Assembly (NCBI GenBank): GCA_029880385.1
Contig: JAOUOM010000089.1
Coordinates: forward strand, 1-7,291
Direction: 5' to 3'
Length of the DNA stretch: 7,291 nt
From: Cyclobacteriaceae bacterium
GTDB taxonomy: Bacteria; Bacteroidota; Bacteroidia; Cytophagales; Cyclobacteriaceae
In this document: positions 1 through 6,502 of the stretch, piece after piece
How positions within the stretch are numbered: position 1 is the stretch's first letter
Layout: the number at the start of each line of letters is the position of its first letter
The notes under the pieces: generated by a model
Seen by the model: only the letters and a program-made list of their open reading frames with translations
Database searches by the model: none
Told to the model about the DNA's origin: nothing
Program-made: the position numbers and the translations under genes

Positions 1-160
1 TAACCTGATCGGTGCTACCGACCCTGCCAAAGCGGCTCCCGGCACCATCCGTAATTTGTTTGCCAAATCAATAGAAGCAAACGCCATTCATGGATCGGAT
101 TCAGATGAAAATGCCCTGATCGAAGGTGCCTTTTTCTTCTCTCAGACGGAGCGCGTCTAA
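1..160 (+). CDS. ndk: Nucleoside diphosphate kinase, C-terminal part (5' end outside window)
   Basis: This is the last 52 codons of a gene entering from the left edge; codons begin at base 2 and the TAA stop is at 158-160. The peptide carries the most conserved stretch of the NDK family: the GATDPAKAAPGTIR segment, which helps bind the nucleotide, followed by NAIHGSDS. The His in the latter is the phosphohistidine nucleophile (His117/118 in well-studied NDKs). The enzyme is a cytoplasmic housekeeping protein that moves the gamma phosphate from ATP to other (d)NDPs by a ping-pong mechanism, balancing nucleotide pools. The C-terminus, ending FFFSQTERV, has the normal length after the active-site His, so this end looks intact. 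A strong terminator follows the stop, so ndk is probably not co-transcribed with the globin downstream. Confidence 0.96.
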   Translation, partial: NLIGATDPAKAAPGTIRNLFAKSIEANAIHGSDSDENALIEGAFFFSQTERV

Positions 161-195
161 GGCAACGACGGGTTTGTTGATACAAGAATAGATAC

Positions 196-234
196 AGCAG
201 GCTGCTTCCCGGGGGAGGCAGCCTGTTTTGTTTT
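196..234 (+). terminator. Rho-independent terminator of ndk
   Basis: Bases 198-209 (CAGGCTGCTTCC) pair with 214-225 (GGAGGCAGCCTG) in a 12-bp stem with one G-T wobble and a four-base CGGG loop at 210-213. The stem can be extended by two weak outer pairs. It is followed at once by TTTTGTTTT (226-234). GC-rich stem plus T tract, 37 bases after the ndk stop and on the same strand, is the classic intrinsic terminator arrangement. Confidence 0.9.
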
Positions 235-342
235 GCCACTCATCAGGAATATGCCGGTGAGTATGTAACAGTAGTTTCCTAGTCTGATTTTCGTGGGGTT
301 ATTTTGCGCCTTCAATCAGGCATTTTAGGTATTTTTTTTTTA

Positions 343-747
343 ATGAAAGACATCACCAGCAGGCAGGACATTGCAGCCCTTATGCAAAAGTTCTATATCA
401 ACGTATTGGCCAATCAGGAAATTGGCAAATTTTTTTCAGAGTCTGTAAAAAACTGGGACCACCACCTGGCCCGCTTTACCGACTATTGGGAGTCTAATGT
501 CTTGTTTTCGGAAAGCTACGAGGGGAGCCCGTTGAAGCGGCACATTGAAATCGATCGTCGTTATGACCATTCATTTGTACCGGGCCATTTTGACCTTTGG
601 GTCGAATTGTTTGAGCGTACCACTGATGAGATGTTTGCCGGTGAAAAAGCGGAATTAGCCAAGGAGGTGGCCCGAAATATGTCCCGAAACATCCACAACC
701 AAATGTTTATAGGCCGAAAGCCGGAAAAACATACTTTTAACCATTAA
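343..747 (+). CDS. Group III truncated haemoglobin (TrHb3/P)
   Basis: The product is 134 residues and cytoplasmic, with no signal peptide. It aligns by eye with group III (P) truncated globins such as Campylobacter Ctb. Tyr18 sits at helix position B10 (KFYINV), His41 at E7 (DHHLARFTDYW, with Trp49 eight residues on as in Ctb), His67 is the proximal haem ligand F8 (GSPLKRH), and Trp86 is at G8 (HFDLWVELF). B10 Tyr plus E7 His and G8 Trp make the polar distal pocket that group III globins use for tight O2 or NO chemistry. Roles suggested in the family are NO or peroxide handling and O2 buffering, not bulk O2 transport. I chose ATG 343 because the family usually begins close to the MKDI-type sequence; an in-frame TTG at 304 would add 13 unlikely residues. 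There is no Shine-Dalgarno, and a ten-T run ends one base before the ATG. The next gene begins 46 bases downstream on the same strand, so co-transcription is possible. Confidence 0.9.
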   Translation: MKDITSRQDIAALMQKFYINVLANQEIGKFFSESVKNWDHHLARFTDYWESNVLFSESYEGSPLKRHIEIDRRYDHSFVPGHFDLWVELFERTTDEMFAGEKAELAKEVARNMSRNIHNQMFIGRKPEKHTFNH

Positions 748-793
748 CCGAATTATCTGTATTCCTTTTGTCCTTTTCGCTTACTTTTAGCCT

Positions 794-1906
794 ATGGACA
801 AAAGGAAATTTTTACAAAAATTGGGGGTGGCTGCCACAGCGGGCGTGACGGGTAGTTTACTGTCTTGCCGTGAGACCGTTTCGAAAAAGGCAGATGTGCC
901 CTATATCAATTTTAACAAGACCTATCGGTGGAAGATGACCACCACCTGGCCCCCGAACTTTCCTGTGGTTGGTGAGGGGTGCAAAATGATGGCCGACTGG
1001 GTACGCAAAATGTCGGGTGGACGCATGGATATCACCGTGTACGGAGGAGGGGAACTGATCCCGGCACTTGAGGGATTTGATGCCGTGAGCAATGGAGCCA
1101 TAGAAATGAATCACGGGGCTGCCTATTATTGGGCAGGCAAACTACCGGCTGCCCAGATCATGACCACTGTTCCGTTTGGCATGGATGCCCAGCAAATGGA
1201 TGCCTGGATACAGGCTGGCGGGGGCGACAAGATCTGGCAGGAACTTTATGAACCCTATGGCCTGATGGCTTTTCCGGCAGGAAATACGGCTGTGCAAATG
1301 GGAGGATGGTTCAATAAGGAAATCAACAGTATCCAGGACCTCAAAGGATTGAAGATGAGGATCCCGGGATTGGGCGGCAAGGTATTTGCCAGGGCAGGCG
1401 GTACCCCAATGCTCCAATCAGGTGGTGAAATTTACACCAATTTGGAGCGCGGCGTGATAGATGCAACGGAATGGATCGGGCCCTACCACGATTATTTGAT
1501 GGGCTTTCATCAGGTAGCCAAATATTATTATTATCCGGGTTGGCATGAGCCGGGCTCGGTACTCGAATTACTGGTAAACAAAGCGAAATTTGAAGAATTG
1601 CCTACCGATCTTCAGGAAATCATCACCAGTGCCGCATTGCGGCTCAACCGGTGGATGGGGGCGGAATTTGACGCGAAAAACGGCGAATACCTGGAAAAAA
1701 TTAAGGCTGTGGAAGGATTGGAATTACGGCGGTTTCCGGATGATGTCTTGCAGACATTACAGAAATATACAGACGAAATCATGTCCGAAATGATAGAGTC
1801 GGATCCGCTGGCACGCCGGGTATACGAAGCATTTAACGATTTTCGATCCACCATACGGCCATGGATGGATATTAGTAATAAAATTTATTATGAGACAATG
1901 ATCTAG
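794..1906 (+). CDS. dctP: TRAP transporter solute-binding protein (DctP/TakP-like), lipoprotein
   Basis: The product is 370 residues, the usual size for a TRAP periplasmic binding protein. The N-terminus is a lipoprotein signal peptide: basic n-region (MDKRKF), short hydrophobic core, and lipobox LLSC with Cys25 as the lipidated residue. The KRKFLQ start resembles a weak twin-arginine motif with Lys in place of the first Arg. The body shows family hallmarks: W-K-M-T-T-T-W-P near residue 46, QMGGWF (Gln168), LKMRIPG with the conserved carboxylate-binding Arg189, and ATEWIGPY with Glu226-Trp227. From memory, TakP binds its 2-oxo acid with a cation held by equivalent Gln, Glu and Trp residues, so a 2-oxo acid or related carboxylate is a reasonable but unproven guess. 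The protein would deliver substrate to a sodium-driven DctQM permease. No permease lies next to it; a dctQ-like start appears at the right edge. The tricorn-like gene follows after only 25 bases. The symbol is a family name. Confidence 0.93.
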   Translation: MDKRKFLQKLGVAATAGVTGSLLSCRETVSKKADVPYINFNKTYRWKMTTTWPPNFPVVGEGCKMMADWVRKMSGGRMDITVYGGGELIPALEGFDAVSNGAIEMNHGAAYYWAGKLPAAQIMTTVPFGMDAQQMDAWIQAGGGDKIWQELYEPYGLMAFPAGNTAVQMGGWFNKEINSIQDLKGLKMRIPGLGGKVFARAGGTPMLQSGGEIYTNLERGVIDATEWIGPYHDYLMGFHQVAKYYYYPGWHEPGSVLELLVNKAKFEELPTDLQEIITSAALRLNRWMGAEFDAKNGEYLEKIKAVEGLELRRFPDDVLQTLQKYTDEIMSEMIESDPLARRVYEAFNDFRSTIRPWMDISNKIYYETMI

Positions 1907-1931
1907 TCTCCCGTTAATCCCCAAAATTCCT

Positions 1932-4900
1932 ATGAAAAAATTAGTTTACATCCTTTTTGCGTTAAATGCCGGCATAGCCAGTGCACAGCCCCTTTTGCTA
2001 CAGCCGGCCATTAGTCCTGATGGTAACCGGGTTGCCTTCTCCTATCAGGGAGACATATGGACGGTACCTGTATCGGGAGGCCGGGCCGACCGCCTGACCT
2101 TGCACGAAGGGTACGAAAGTATGCCGGTCTGGAGCCCGGATGGCGCGTTGATTGCTTTTACAAGTGATCGTTTTGGCAATGAGGACGTTTTCTTCATGGA
2201 GTCCGGTGGTGGCCAGCCCAGGCAACTTACTTTTCACGCTGCCCAGGATCGGGTGGCCAGCTTTACACCAAAAGGGACAATCCTTTTTACAACCCGCCGC
2301 TTGTATGCGCAGGTGGAACGGGAGTGGGAAATTTATGAAGTCAAAACGGATGGTAGTACACCCGTTCGTCGCATGGACGCATTGGGGTTTGATCCGGCAG
2401 TTTCTCCTGATGGAAGTAAAATTGCGTTTGTCCGGGGTTCCTGTCGTATGGAAAGGGAAGCCTATCGCGGGCCAGCCAACCGGGATGTGTGGATATGGGA
2501 CATTGCCACGGATACATATACTCAGTTAACGGATTTTGAAGGAAATGACGTAAGCCCGCAATGGCTCAACAACGAAACCCTTTTGTACCTTTCATCCAAA
2601 AGCGGAAAATATAACCTTCATCAGATCAAGCTGGATAAGACGGACGTACAACGTACTTCCGAAACCCTATTTGGCGTTTTTTCCTTCAGTGTGAGTCCGC
2701 AATCCGGGCGTGTGGTATACCAGGCAGGTGATCAGGTCAGGGTGCTGGATTTGCAAAACGGCGACAACCGTTTGCTTGACGTAAATGTGGAAAGTGATTT
2801 TCGGTTTGATCCGGTTGTGTCCAGGACCGTACAAAATGAAGTGGGTCAGTATGCCATCTCACCAAATGGCAATTATATGGCGTATGTCCACCGGGGCGAA
2901 ATATTTGTCAAAAGAAATGACAAGGAAGACAGCCGGAGTGTCCGGATCACCAACGGACCGGCCCGCGAACGTGATGTGACCTGGTTGTCTGATGAGGCAC
3001 TCTTGTTTGTTTCGGACCAAAATGGACAAAATGACCTGTACATGGCCCGCTCTGCCGACCCTGGGGAACCATATCTTTTTAACTCGCTCAAACATGCGAT
3101 TCGTCCGGTTCAGCAGACAAAAGAGGAGGAATTTGACCCGGTCGTTTCGCCTGATGGAAAAAAGCTGGCATTTCGCAGAGGGAGAGGCCAGCTCCTGACA
3201 GCCCGTATTTCATCGGAGGGGAATTTAACGGAAATCAAAACGCTGTTGGATGGCTGGGATACACCGGGAGGGATTTCCTGGTCGCCCGACAGCCGGTGGC
3301 TGGCCTATTCGCTTTCGGATCTGTATTTCAACGAGGAAGTCTATATACATGCGGCAGACAATTCAAAAGCTCCGGTCAATGTTTCCATGCACCCAAAAAG
3401 TGACAGTAGACCGGTTTGGAGCCCGGATGGAAGCAAATTGGGTTTTATTTCGCAACGTAACAACGGTGATGGCGATGTGTGGTTTGCCTGGTTGCAAAAG
3501 GACGATTGGGAAAAATCCCGTGAAGCATGGAAACGTGAGTCCCTGACAAAAGGGGATGAGGAAAAAGATAAGAAGGAAATAACGGTAAGCATCGATTTTG
3601 AAAACATCTACCAACGTTTGGTGCAGGTAACGGGTTTTGCTGGAAATGAATCGGAATTTGTGTTTTCCGCAGATGGTGCATTCGTATATTATGCCGTTGG
3701 TGCCCCCGGACGCCAGGATTACAAAACCGAAAAAAATCTTTATAAAATGAAGTGGGATGGGACGGAAAACAAAGAAATCGTGACAGGGAACAAAAGTCCA
3801 CGGTCGTTGACGCTTTCATCCAAAGGTGATTTCCTCTATGCGCTTACCGATGGAGGTAAAGTGGTTCAGGTTAAAACCAAAGATGACAAATCAGAATCTC
3901 TGGCGGTGACATCCCGGTTTTCCGTGCGGTATGAGGAAGAGCGCGACCAACTATTTGAAGAGGGATGGCGGGCACTTCGGGATGGATTCTATGATCCCGG
4001 CTTTCATGGAAGAGATTGGGAGGAACTGAAAACGCACTACAAGCCGCTAGCCATGAAGGCCAGTACCAAGGAAGATTTTCAATATGTATTTAATCTCATG
4101 CTGGGACAGCTCAATGCCAGCCACATGGGTATGTACAGGGGAGAAAACCAAAAAGAAACGCAAACGATACTGACCGGCGAAATAGGAGTAGAGGGGAAAA
4201 ACACGCCAGCAGGATTTGAAATCACACGTGTTGTAGCCAAAGGGCCTGCAGATCGCAACGAGAGTCGCCTTCGCCCGGGGGATGTGGTGAAGGCTGTTGG
4301 CCAGCAACCGGTGACGGGTCAGACCAATTTTTACAGCCTTTTTACCGGACAGATTGATGTGCCGGTGCTGCTTCTTGTGAAGCGAAAGGGCGGAACAGAA
4401 GAGGAGGTAGTGATCTGGCCTGTGCGTTCGGTGAGTGATCAGTTGTACGATGAATGGGTGGAAGACCGGCGTACACTTGTGCATGAATATTCAGGCGGGA
4501 AGTTGGGATACCTACATATTCGGGGAATGAACTGGGAGAGTTTTGAACGTTTTGAGCGTGAATTGACAGCAGCCGGGTATGGCAAGGAAGGGATCGTGAT
4601 CGATGTGCGGTATAACGGAGGGGGGTGGACCACCGATTATCTGATGACGGTACTTAATGTACGCCAGCATGCCTATACGGTGCCTCGCGGTGCAGCAGGT
4701 AATCTGGAAGCAGAACATCGGGGGTTTGAAGATACCTACCCGTATGGCGAAAGGTTGCCACTTGCCAGTTGGACAAAGCCTTCGGTCGCTCTCTGCAATG
4801 AAAGCAGTTATTCCAATGCCGAGATTTTTTCCCATGCCTACAAATCACTTGGATTGGGGACACTCGTTGGCAAAGCCACTTTCGGGGCTGTCATTTCCAC

Positions 4901-5099
4901 AGGTTCATGGAATTTGGTAGACGGATCGTACGTTCGCATGCCTTTTCGGGCATGGTATGTGAAGCCTACGTATCAAAATATGGAACATGGACCTGCCGTA
5001 CCGGATGTAGTGGTCGAAAACCCACCGGCCTACAAGATGACCGGGCAGGATCTTCAGCTGAAAAAATCTGTTGATATTTTACTTGAGCAAATTCAGTAG
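1932..5099 (+). CDS. Exported tricorn-like serine protease (S41 family, propeller-PDZ-catalytic)
   Basis: The product is 1055 residues, close to archaeal tricorn. Residues 1-18 are a Sec signal peptide ending ASA before Gln19, so it acts in the periplasm or outside, unlike cytosolic archaeal tricorn. Residues ~24-520 hold repeated SPDG blades (28, 68, 158, 310, 406, 451, 497) of the PD40/TolB type, and ~565-660 look like a second propeller segment. Between them, ~522-553 is a very charged Lys/Glu-rich linker. Residues ~665-735 are the first core domain with Ser730-His731 (NASHMG). About 750-830 is a PDZ domain (RLRPGDVV). About 855-1035 is the second core domain with nucleophile Ser961 (SSYSNAEIF) and Glu1018 (MEHGPAVPD). 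Spacing matches the tricorn tetrad Ser745, His746, Ser965, Glu1023 closely. The position of the CtpA/Prc catalytic Lys is Ala986, which supports the Ser-His tricorn branch. Such enzymes cut peptides and unfolded proteins. The gene is 25 bases after dctP and may share its transcript. Confidence 0.93.
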   Translation: MKKLVYILFALNAGIASAQPLLLQPAISPDGNRVAFSYQGDIWTVPVSGGRADRLTLHEGYESMPVWSPDGALIAFTSDRFGNEDVFFMESGGGQPRQLTFHAAQDRVASFTPKGTILFTTRRLYAQVEREWEIYEVKTDGSTPVRRMDALGFDPAVSPDGSKIAFVRGSCRMEREAYRGPANRDVWIWDIATDTYTQLTDFEGNDVSPQWLNNETLLYLSSKSGKYNLHQIKLDKTDVQRTSETLFGVFSFSVSPQSGRVVYQAGDQVRVLDLQNGDNRLLDVNVESDFRFDPVVSRTVQNEVGQYAISPNGNYMAYVHRGEIFVKRNDKEDSRSVRITNGPARERDVTWLSDEALLFVSDQNGQNDLYMARSADPGEPYLFNSLKHAIRPVQQTKEEEFDPVVSPDGKKLAFRRGRGQLLTARISSEGNLTEIKTLLDGWDTPGGISWSPDSRWLAYSLSDLYFNEEVYIHAADNSKAPVNVSMHPKSDSRPVWSPDGSKLGFISQRNNGDGDVWFAWLQKDDWEKSREAWKRESLTKGDEEKDKKEITVSIDFENIYQRLVQVTGFAGNESEFVFSADGAFVYYAVGAPGRQDYKTEKNLYKMKWDGTENKEIVTGNKSPRSLTLSSKGDFLYALTDGGKVVQVKTKDDKSESLAVTSRFSVRYEEERDQLFEEGWRALRDGFYDPGFHGRDWEELKTHYKPLAMKASTKEDFQYVFNLMLGQLNASHMGMYRGENQKETQTILTGEIGVEGKNTPAGFEITRVVAKGPADRNESRLRPGDVVKAVGQQPVTGQTNFYSLFTGQIDVPVLLLVKRKGGTEEEVVIWPVRSVSDQLYDEWVEDRRTLVHEYSGGKLGYLHIRGMNWESFERFERELTAAGYGKEGIVIDVRYNGGGWTTDYLMTVLNVRQHAYTVPRGAAGNLEAEHRGFEDTYPYGERLPLASWTKPSVALCNESSYSNAEIFSHAYKSLGLGTLVGKATFGAVISTGSWNLVDGSYVRMPFRAWYVKPTYQNMEHGPAVPDVVVENPPAYKMTGQDLQLKKSVDILLEQIQ

Positions 5100-5144
5100 A
5101 GATGGCAGAAAGGCAGGAGGATGGGCCGCCAGGGCAAAAGCGGC

Positions 5145-6176
5145 TTACCCTTTGTTTGCCAACTGGCCACAGGCCGCATCAATGTCCTTGCCCCTGCTTT
5201 TGCGTACGTTCACGATCAGTCCTTTGCCCTGCAGGTAATGTTCAAAAAGGCTGAGCTTATCAGCACCGGTATTGATAAAACTGGCTTCCGCAATGGGATT
5301 GTACTCGATGATGTTGATTTTGGAGGGAATTTGACGGGCAAATTTCCAAAGGTCTTCAGCGTCTTTCAGCGTGTCATTAAAATCACGAAATACGATGTAT
5401 TCGAACGTGATCTTGTTTTTCGTTTTTTCATAGAAATACAAAAGTGCCTCACGTAGTGCCTCCAGTGAGTTGGTCTCATTGATGGGCATGATCTGGTTTC
5501 GCTTTTCGTCGTTGGCCGCATGCAGTGAAAGTGCAAGGTTAAAGCGAACCTGGTCATCGGCAAGCTTTCGGATCATTTTGGCGATGCCGGCAGTAGAAAG
5601 GGTGATTCGTTTGGGCGAGAGGTTGAGCCCGTCGGGGCCCGTGATACGGGCAATGCTTTCCAGTACATTGGCATAATTGAGCAGGGGCTCACCCATGCCC
5701 ATGTAGACGATGTTGGTCAGTGGCAGGCCAAATTTTTCACGCGCCTGACGGTCTATGAGTACGACCTGATCATAGATTTCGGCCGGGTCGAGGTTGCGTT
5801 TGCGATCCATATAGCCCGTCGCACAAAACTTGCAGCTCAGCGAGCAACCCACCTGGGAAGACACACAGGCTGTCATTCGGTCGTCGGAGGGGATCAGCAC
5901 ACCTTCTACCAGTTCTTTGTCGTGGAGGCAAAAGGCTGATTTTACGGTGCCATCGGCACTATGCTGCTGTGTATTTATTGTTACGGGCCTAATTTCAAAA
6001 TCACGTGTCAGCGCTTCCCGTAACGACAGGGAGAGGTTGGTCATCTCGTCAAACCGGGTACAGGATTTCATCCACAGCCATTCCCATACCTGCTTGGCCC
6101 GAAAGGGTTTTTCGCCCATTTGGGTGAAATGATCCTTTAGTTGGGACAATGACAATAGCCGGATGTCTTGTTTCAT
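5145..6176 (-). CDS. rlmN: Dual-specificity 23S rRNA/tRNA (adenine-C2) methyltransferase RlmN
   Basis: The product is 343 residues, normal for RlmN. It is a radical-SAM enzyme that methylates C2 of A2503 in 23S rRNA and A37 of some tRNAs, supporting translational accuracy. The 4Fe-4S cluster motif CxxxCxxC is Cys111, Cys115 and Cys118 (GCSLSCKFCATG). Cys336 in DIDAACGQL matches the catalytic, methyl-carrying Cys355 of E. coli, and Cys104 matches E. coli Cys118. GMGEP, the SAM-amino-group motif, is at 160-164. The N-terminal accessory domain (KPFRAKQVWEWLW) is intact. I chose the ATG at 6176, giving MKQDIRLLSL, because that is how Bacteroidota RlmN proteins usually begin. An in-frame ATG at 6224 would add 16 residues and would place a good promoter-type element inside the coding region. 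The gene converges with the tricorn-like gene, with 45 bases between the stops, and diverges from the beta-barrel gene. It is a housekeeping gene with no evident link to its neighbours. Confidence 0.97.
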   Translation of the reverse strand: MKQDIRLLSLSQLKDHFTQMGEKPFRAKQVWEWLWMKSCTRFDEMTNLSLSLREALTRDFEIRPVTINTQQHSADGTVKSAFCLHDKELVEGVLIPSDDRMTACVSSQVGCSLSCKFCATGYMDRKRNLDPAEIYDQVVLIDRQAREKFGLPLTNIVYMGMGEPLLNYANVLESIARITGPDGLNLSPKRITLSTAGIAKMIRKLADDQVRFNLALSLHAANDEKRNQIMPINETNSLEALREALLYFYEKTKNKITFEYIVFRDFNDTLKDAEDLWKFARQIPSKINIIEYNPIAEASFINTGADKLSLFEHYLQGKGLIVNVRKSRGKDIDAACGQLANKG

Positions 6177-6180
6177 GTGG

Positions 6181-6188
6181 CAAAGGTA
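6181..6188 (-). promoter_or_regulatory. Candidate Bacteroidota -7 element (TACCTTTG) for rlmN
   Basis: Read on the minus strand this is TACCTTTG, a full match to the TAnnTTTG element of the Bacteroidota primary sigma factor. It ends four bases before the preferred rlmN ATG at 6176, so transcription would start at or next to the start codon and give a leaderless message. No clear TTG -33 element lies 17-23 bases upstream, and exact matches of this short motif occur by chance a few times in a window this size, so confidence is moderate. Confidence 0.4.
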
Positions 6189-6461
6189 GGCAGGAGGATG
6201 AGTTTGCGGGGTTTGATTGGTCATTTTTTGTGAAATGCGGCCTACTACTGTTTGCTGACATTTGCCGCTTCCTTTTCATCACGTGCCGGATTGCTGAAGC
6301 TGTAGGTATATGCCCGGCTATTGAGGATGGTGTACCCATGGTTGTATTTCCTGTATTTTGCGGGCAATGATTTCGCTCATTTCATGGTTTCGCATAAAAA
6401 GCATTGGCCACTTTTGCTCTATCCAAATATTATTTCCGTCAAATGATTTAAGTTTATGACC

Positions 6462-6491
6462 ACATTCCGGATTTACTTTTTGACATTCCGG
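6462..6491. repeat. Pair of 9-bp direct repeats ACATTCCGG, 21 bp apart
   Basis: ACATTCCGG occurs at 6462-6470 and again at 6483-6491, exactly 21 bases start to start, which is two turns of the helix. The second copy ends 11 bases before the ATG at 6503. The placement and phasing suit a regulator binding one face of the DNA at the promoter of the barrel/dctQ genes, but no regulator is known here and a chance repeat is possible. Confidence 0.45.
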
Positions 6492-6502
6492 TAAACCAAA
6501 CC

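Larger units (their letters stand above)
6177..6502. other. Divergent intergenic region between rlmN and the beta-barrel gene
   Basis: These 326 bases separate two divergent starts and should hold both promoters. On the rlmN side there is the TACCTTTG element. On the barrel side there is a pair of ACATTCCGG repeats just before the start, and only imperfect -7 look-alikes: TATTTTGCG at 6354, TAAGTTTA at 6449 and TACTTTTTG at 6474. I do not trust any of these three. I see no tRNA, terminator or recognisable gene. The minus strand carries two overlapping open stretches that may be the remains of a small gene; they are described among the findings. Confidence 0.6.

Noticed and set aside
15..239. 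Minus-strand 74-codon open frame over the ndk end and terminator
   Set aside because: It is antisense to ndk and reads through the terminator stem. Its Arg/Leu-rich translation has no family features.
300..306. TATTTTG as a promoter -7 element for the globin
   Set aside because: It is one T short of TAnnTTTG, and no TTG -33 element lies at the right distance.
304..342. In-frame TTG extension of the globin
   Set aside because: The extra residues come from a low-complexity T-rich leader, and group III globins normally begin close to the ATG at 343.
4047..4484. Minus-strand 145-codon open frame inside the tricorn-like gene
   Set aside because: It lies wholly antisense to the catalytic core of a strongly supported gene. 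Its His/Arg/Cys-rich composition is typical of a shadow frame.
5125..5144. Hairpin GCCGC...GCGGC between the convergent tricorn-like and rlmN stops
   Set aside because: It has only a five-base stem with a ten-base loop and no T tract on either strand, so it is too weak to call a terminator.
6049..6339. Minus-strand 96-codon open frame overlapping rlmN
   Set aside because: Over 100 bases of it lie in another frame of the well-supported rlmN gene, and its Ser/Pro/His-rich translation looks non-coding.
6149..6370. Plus-strand 73-codon open frame overlapping the start of rlmN
   Set aside because: It runs antisense over the rlmN start and has no recognisable domain and no start signal. It looks like a shadow.
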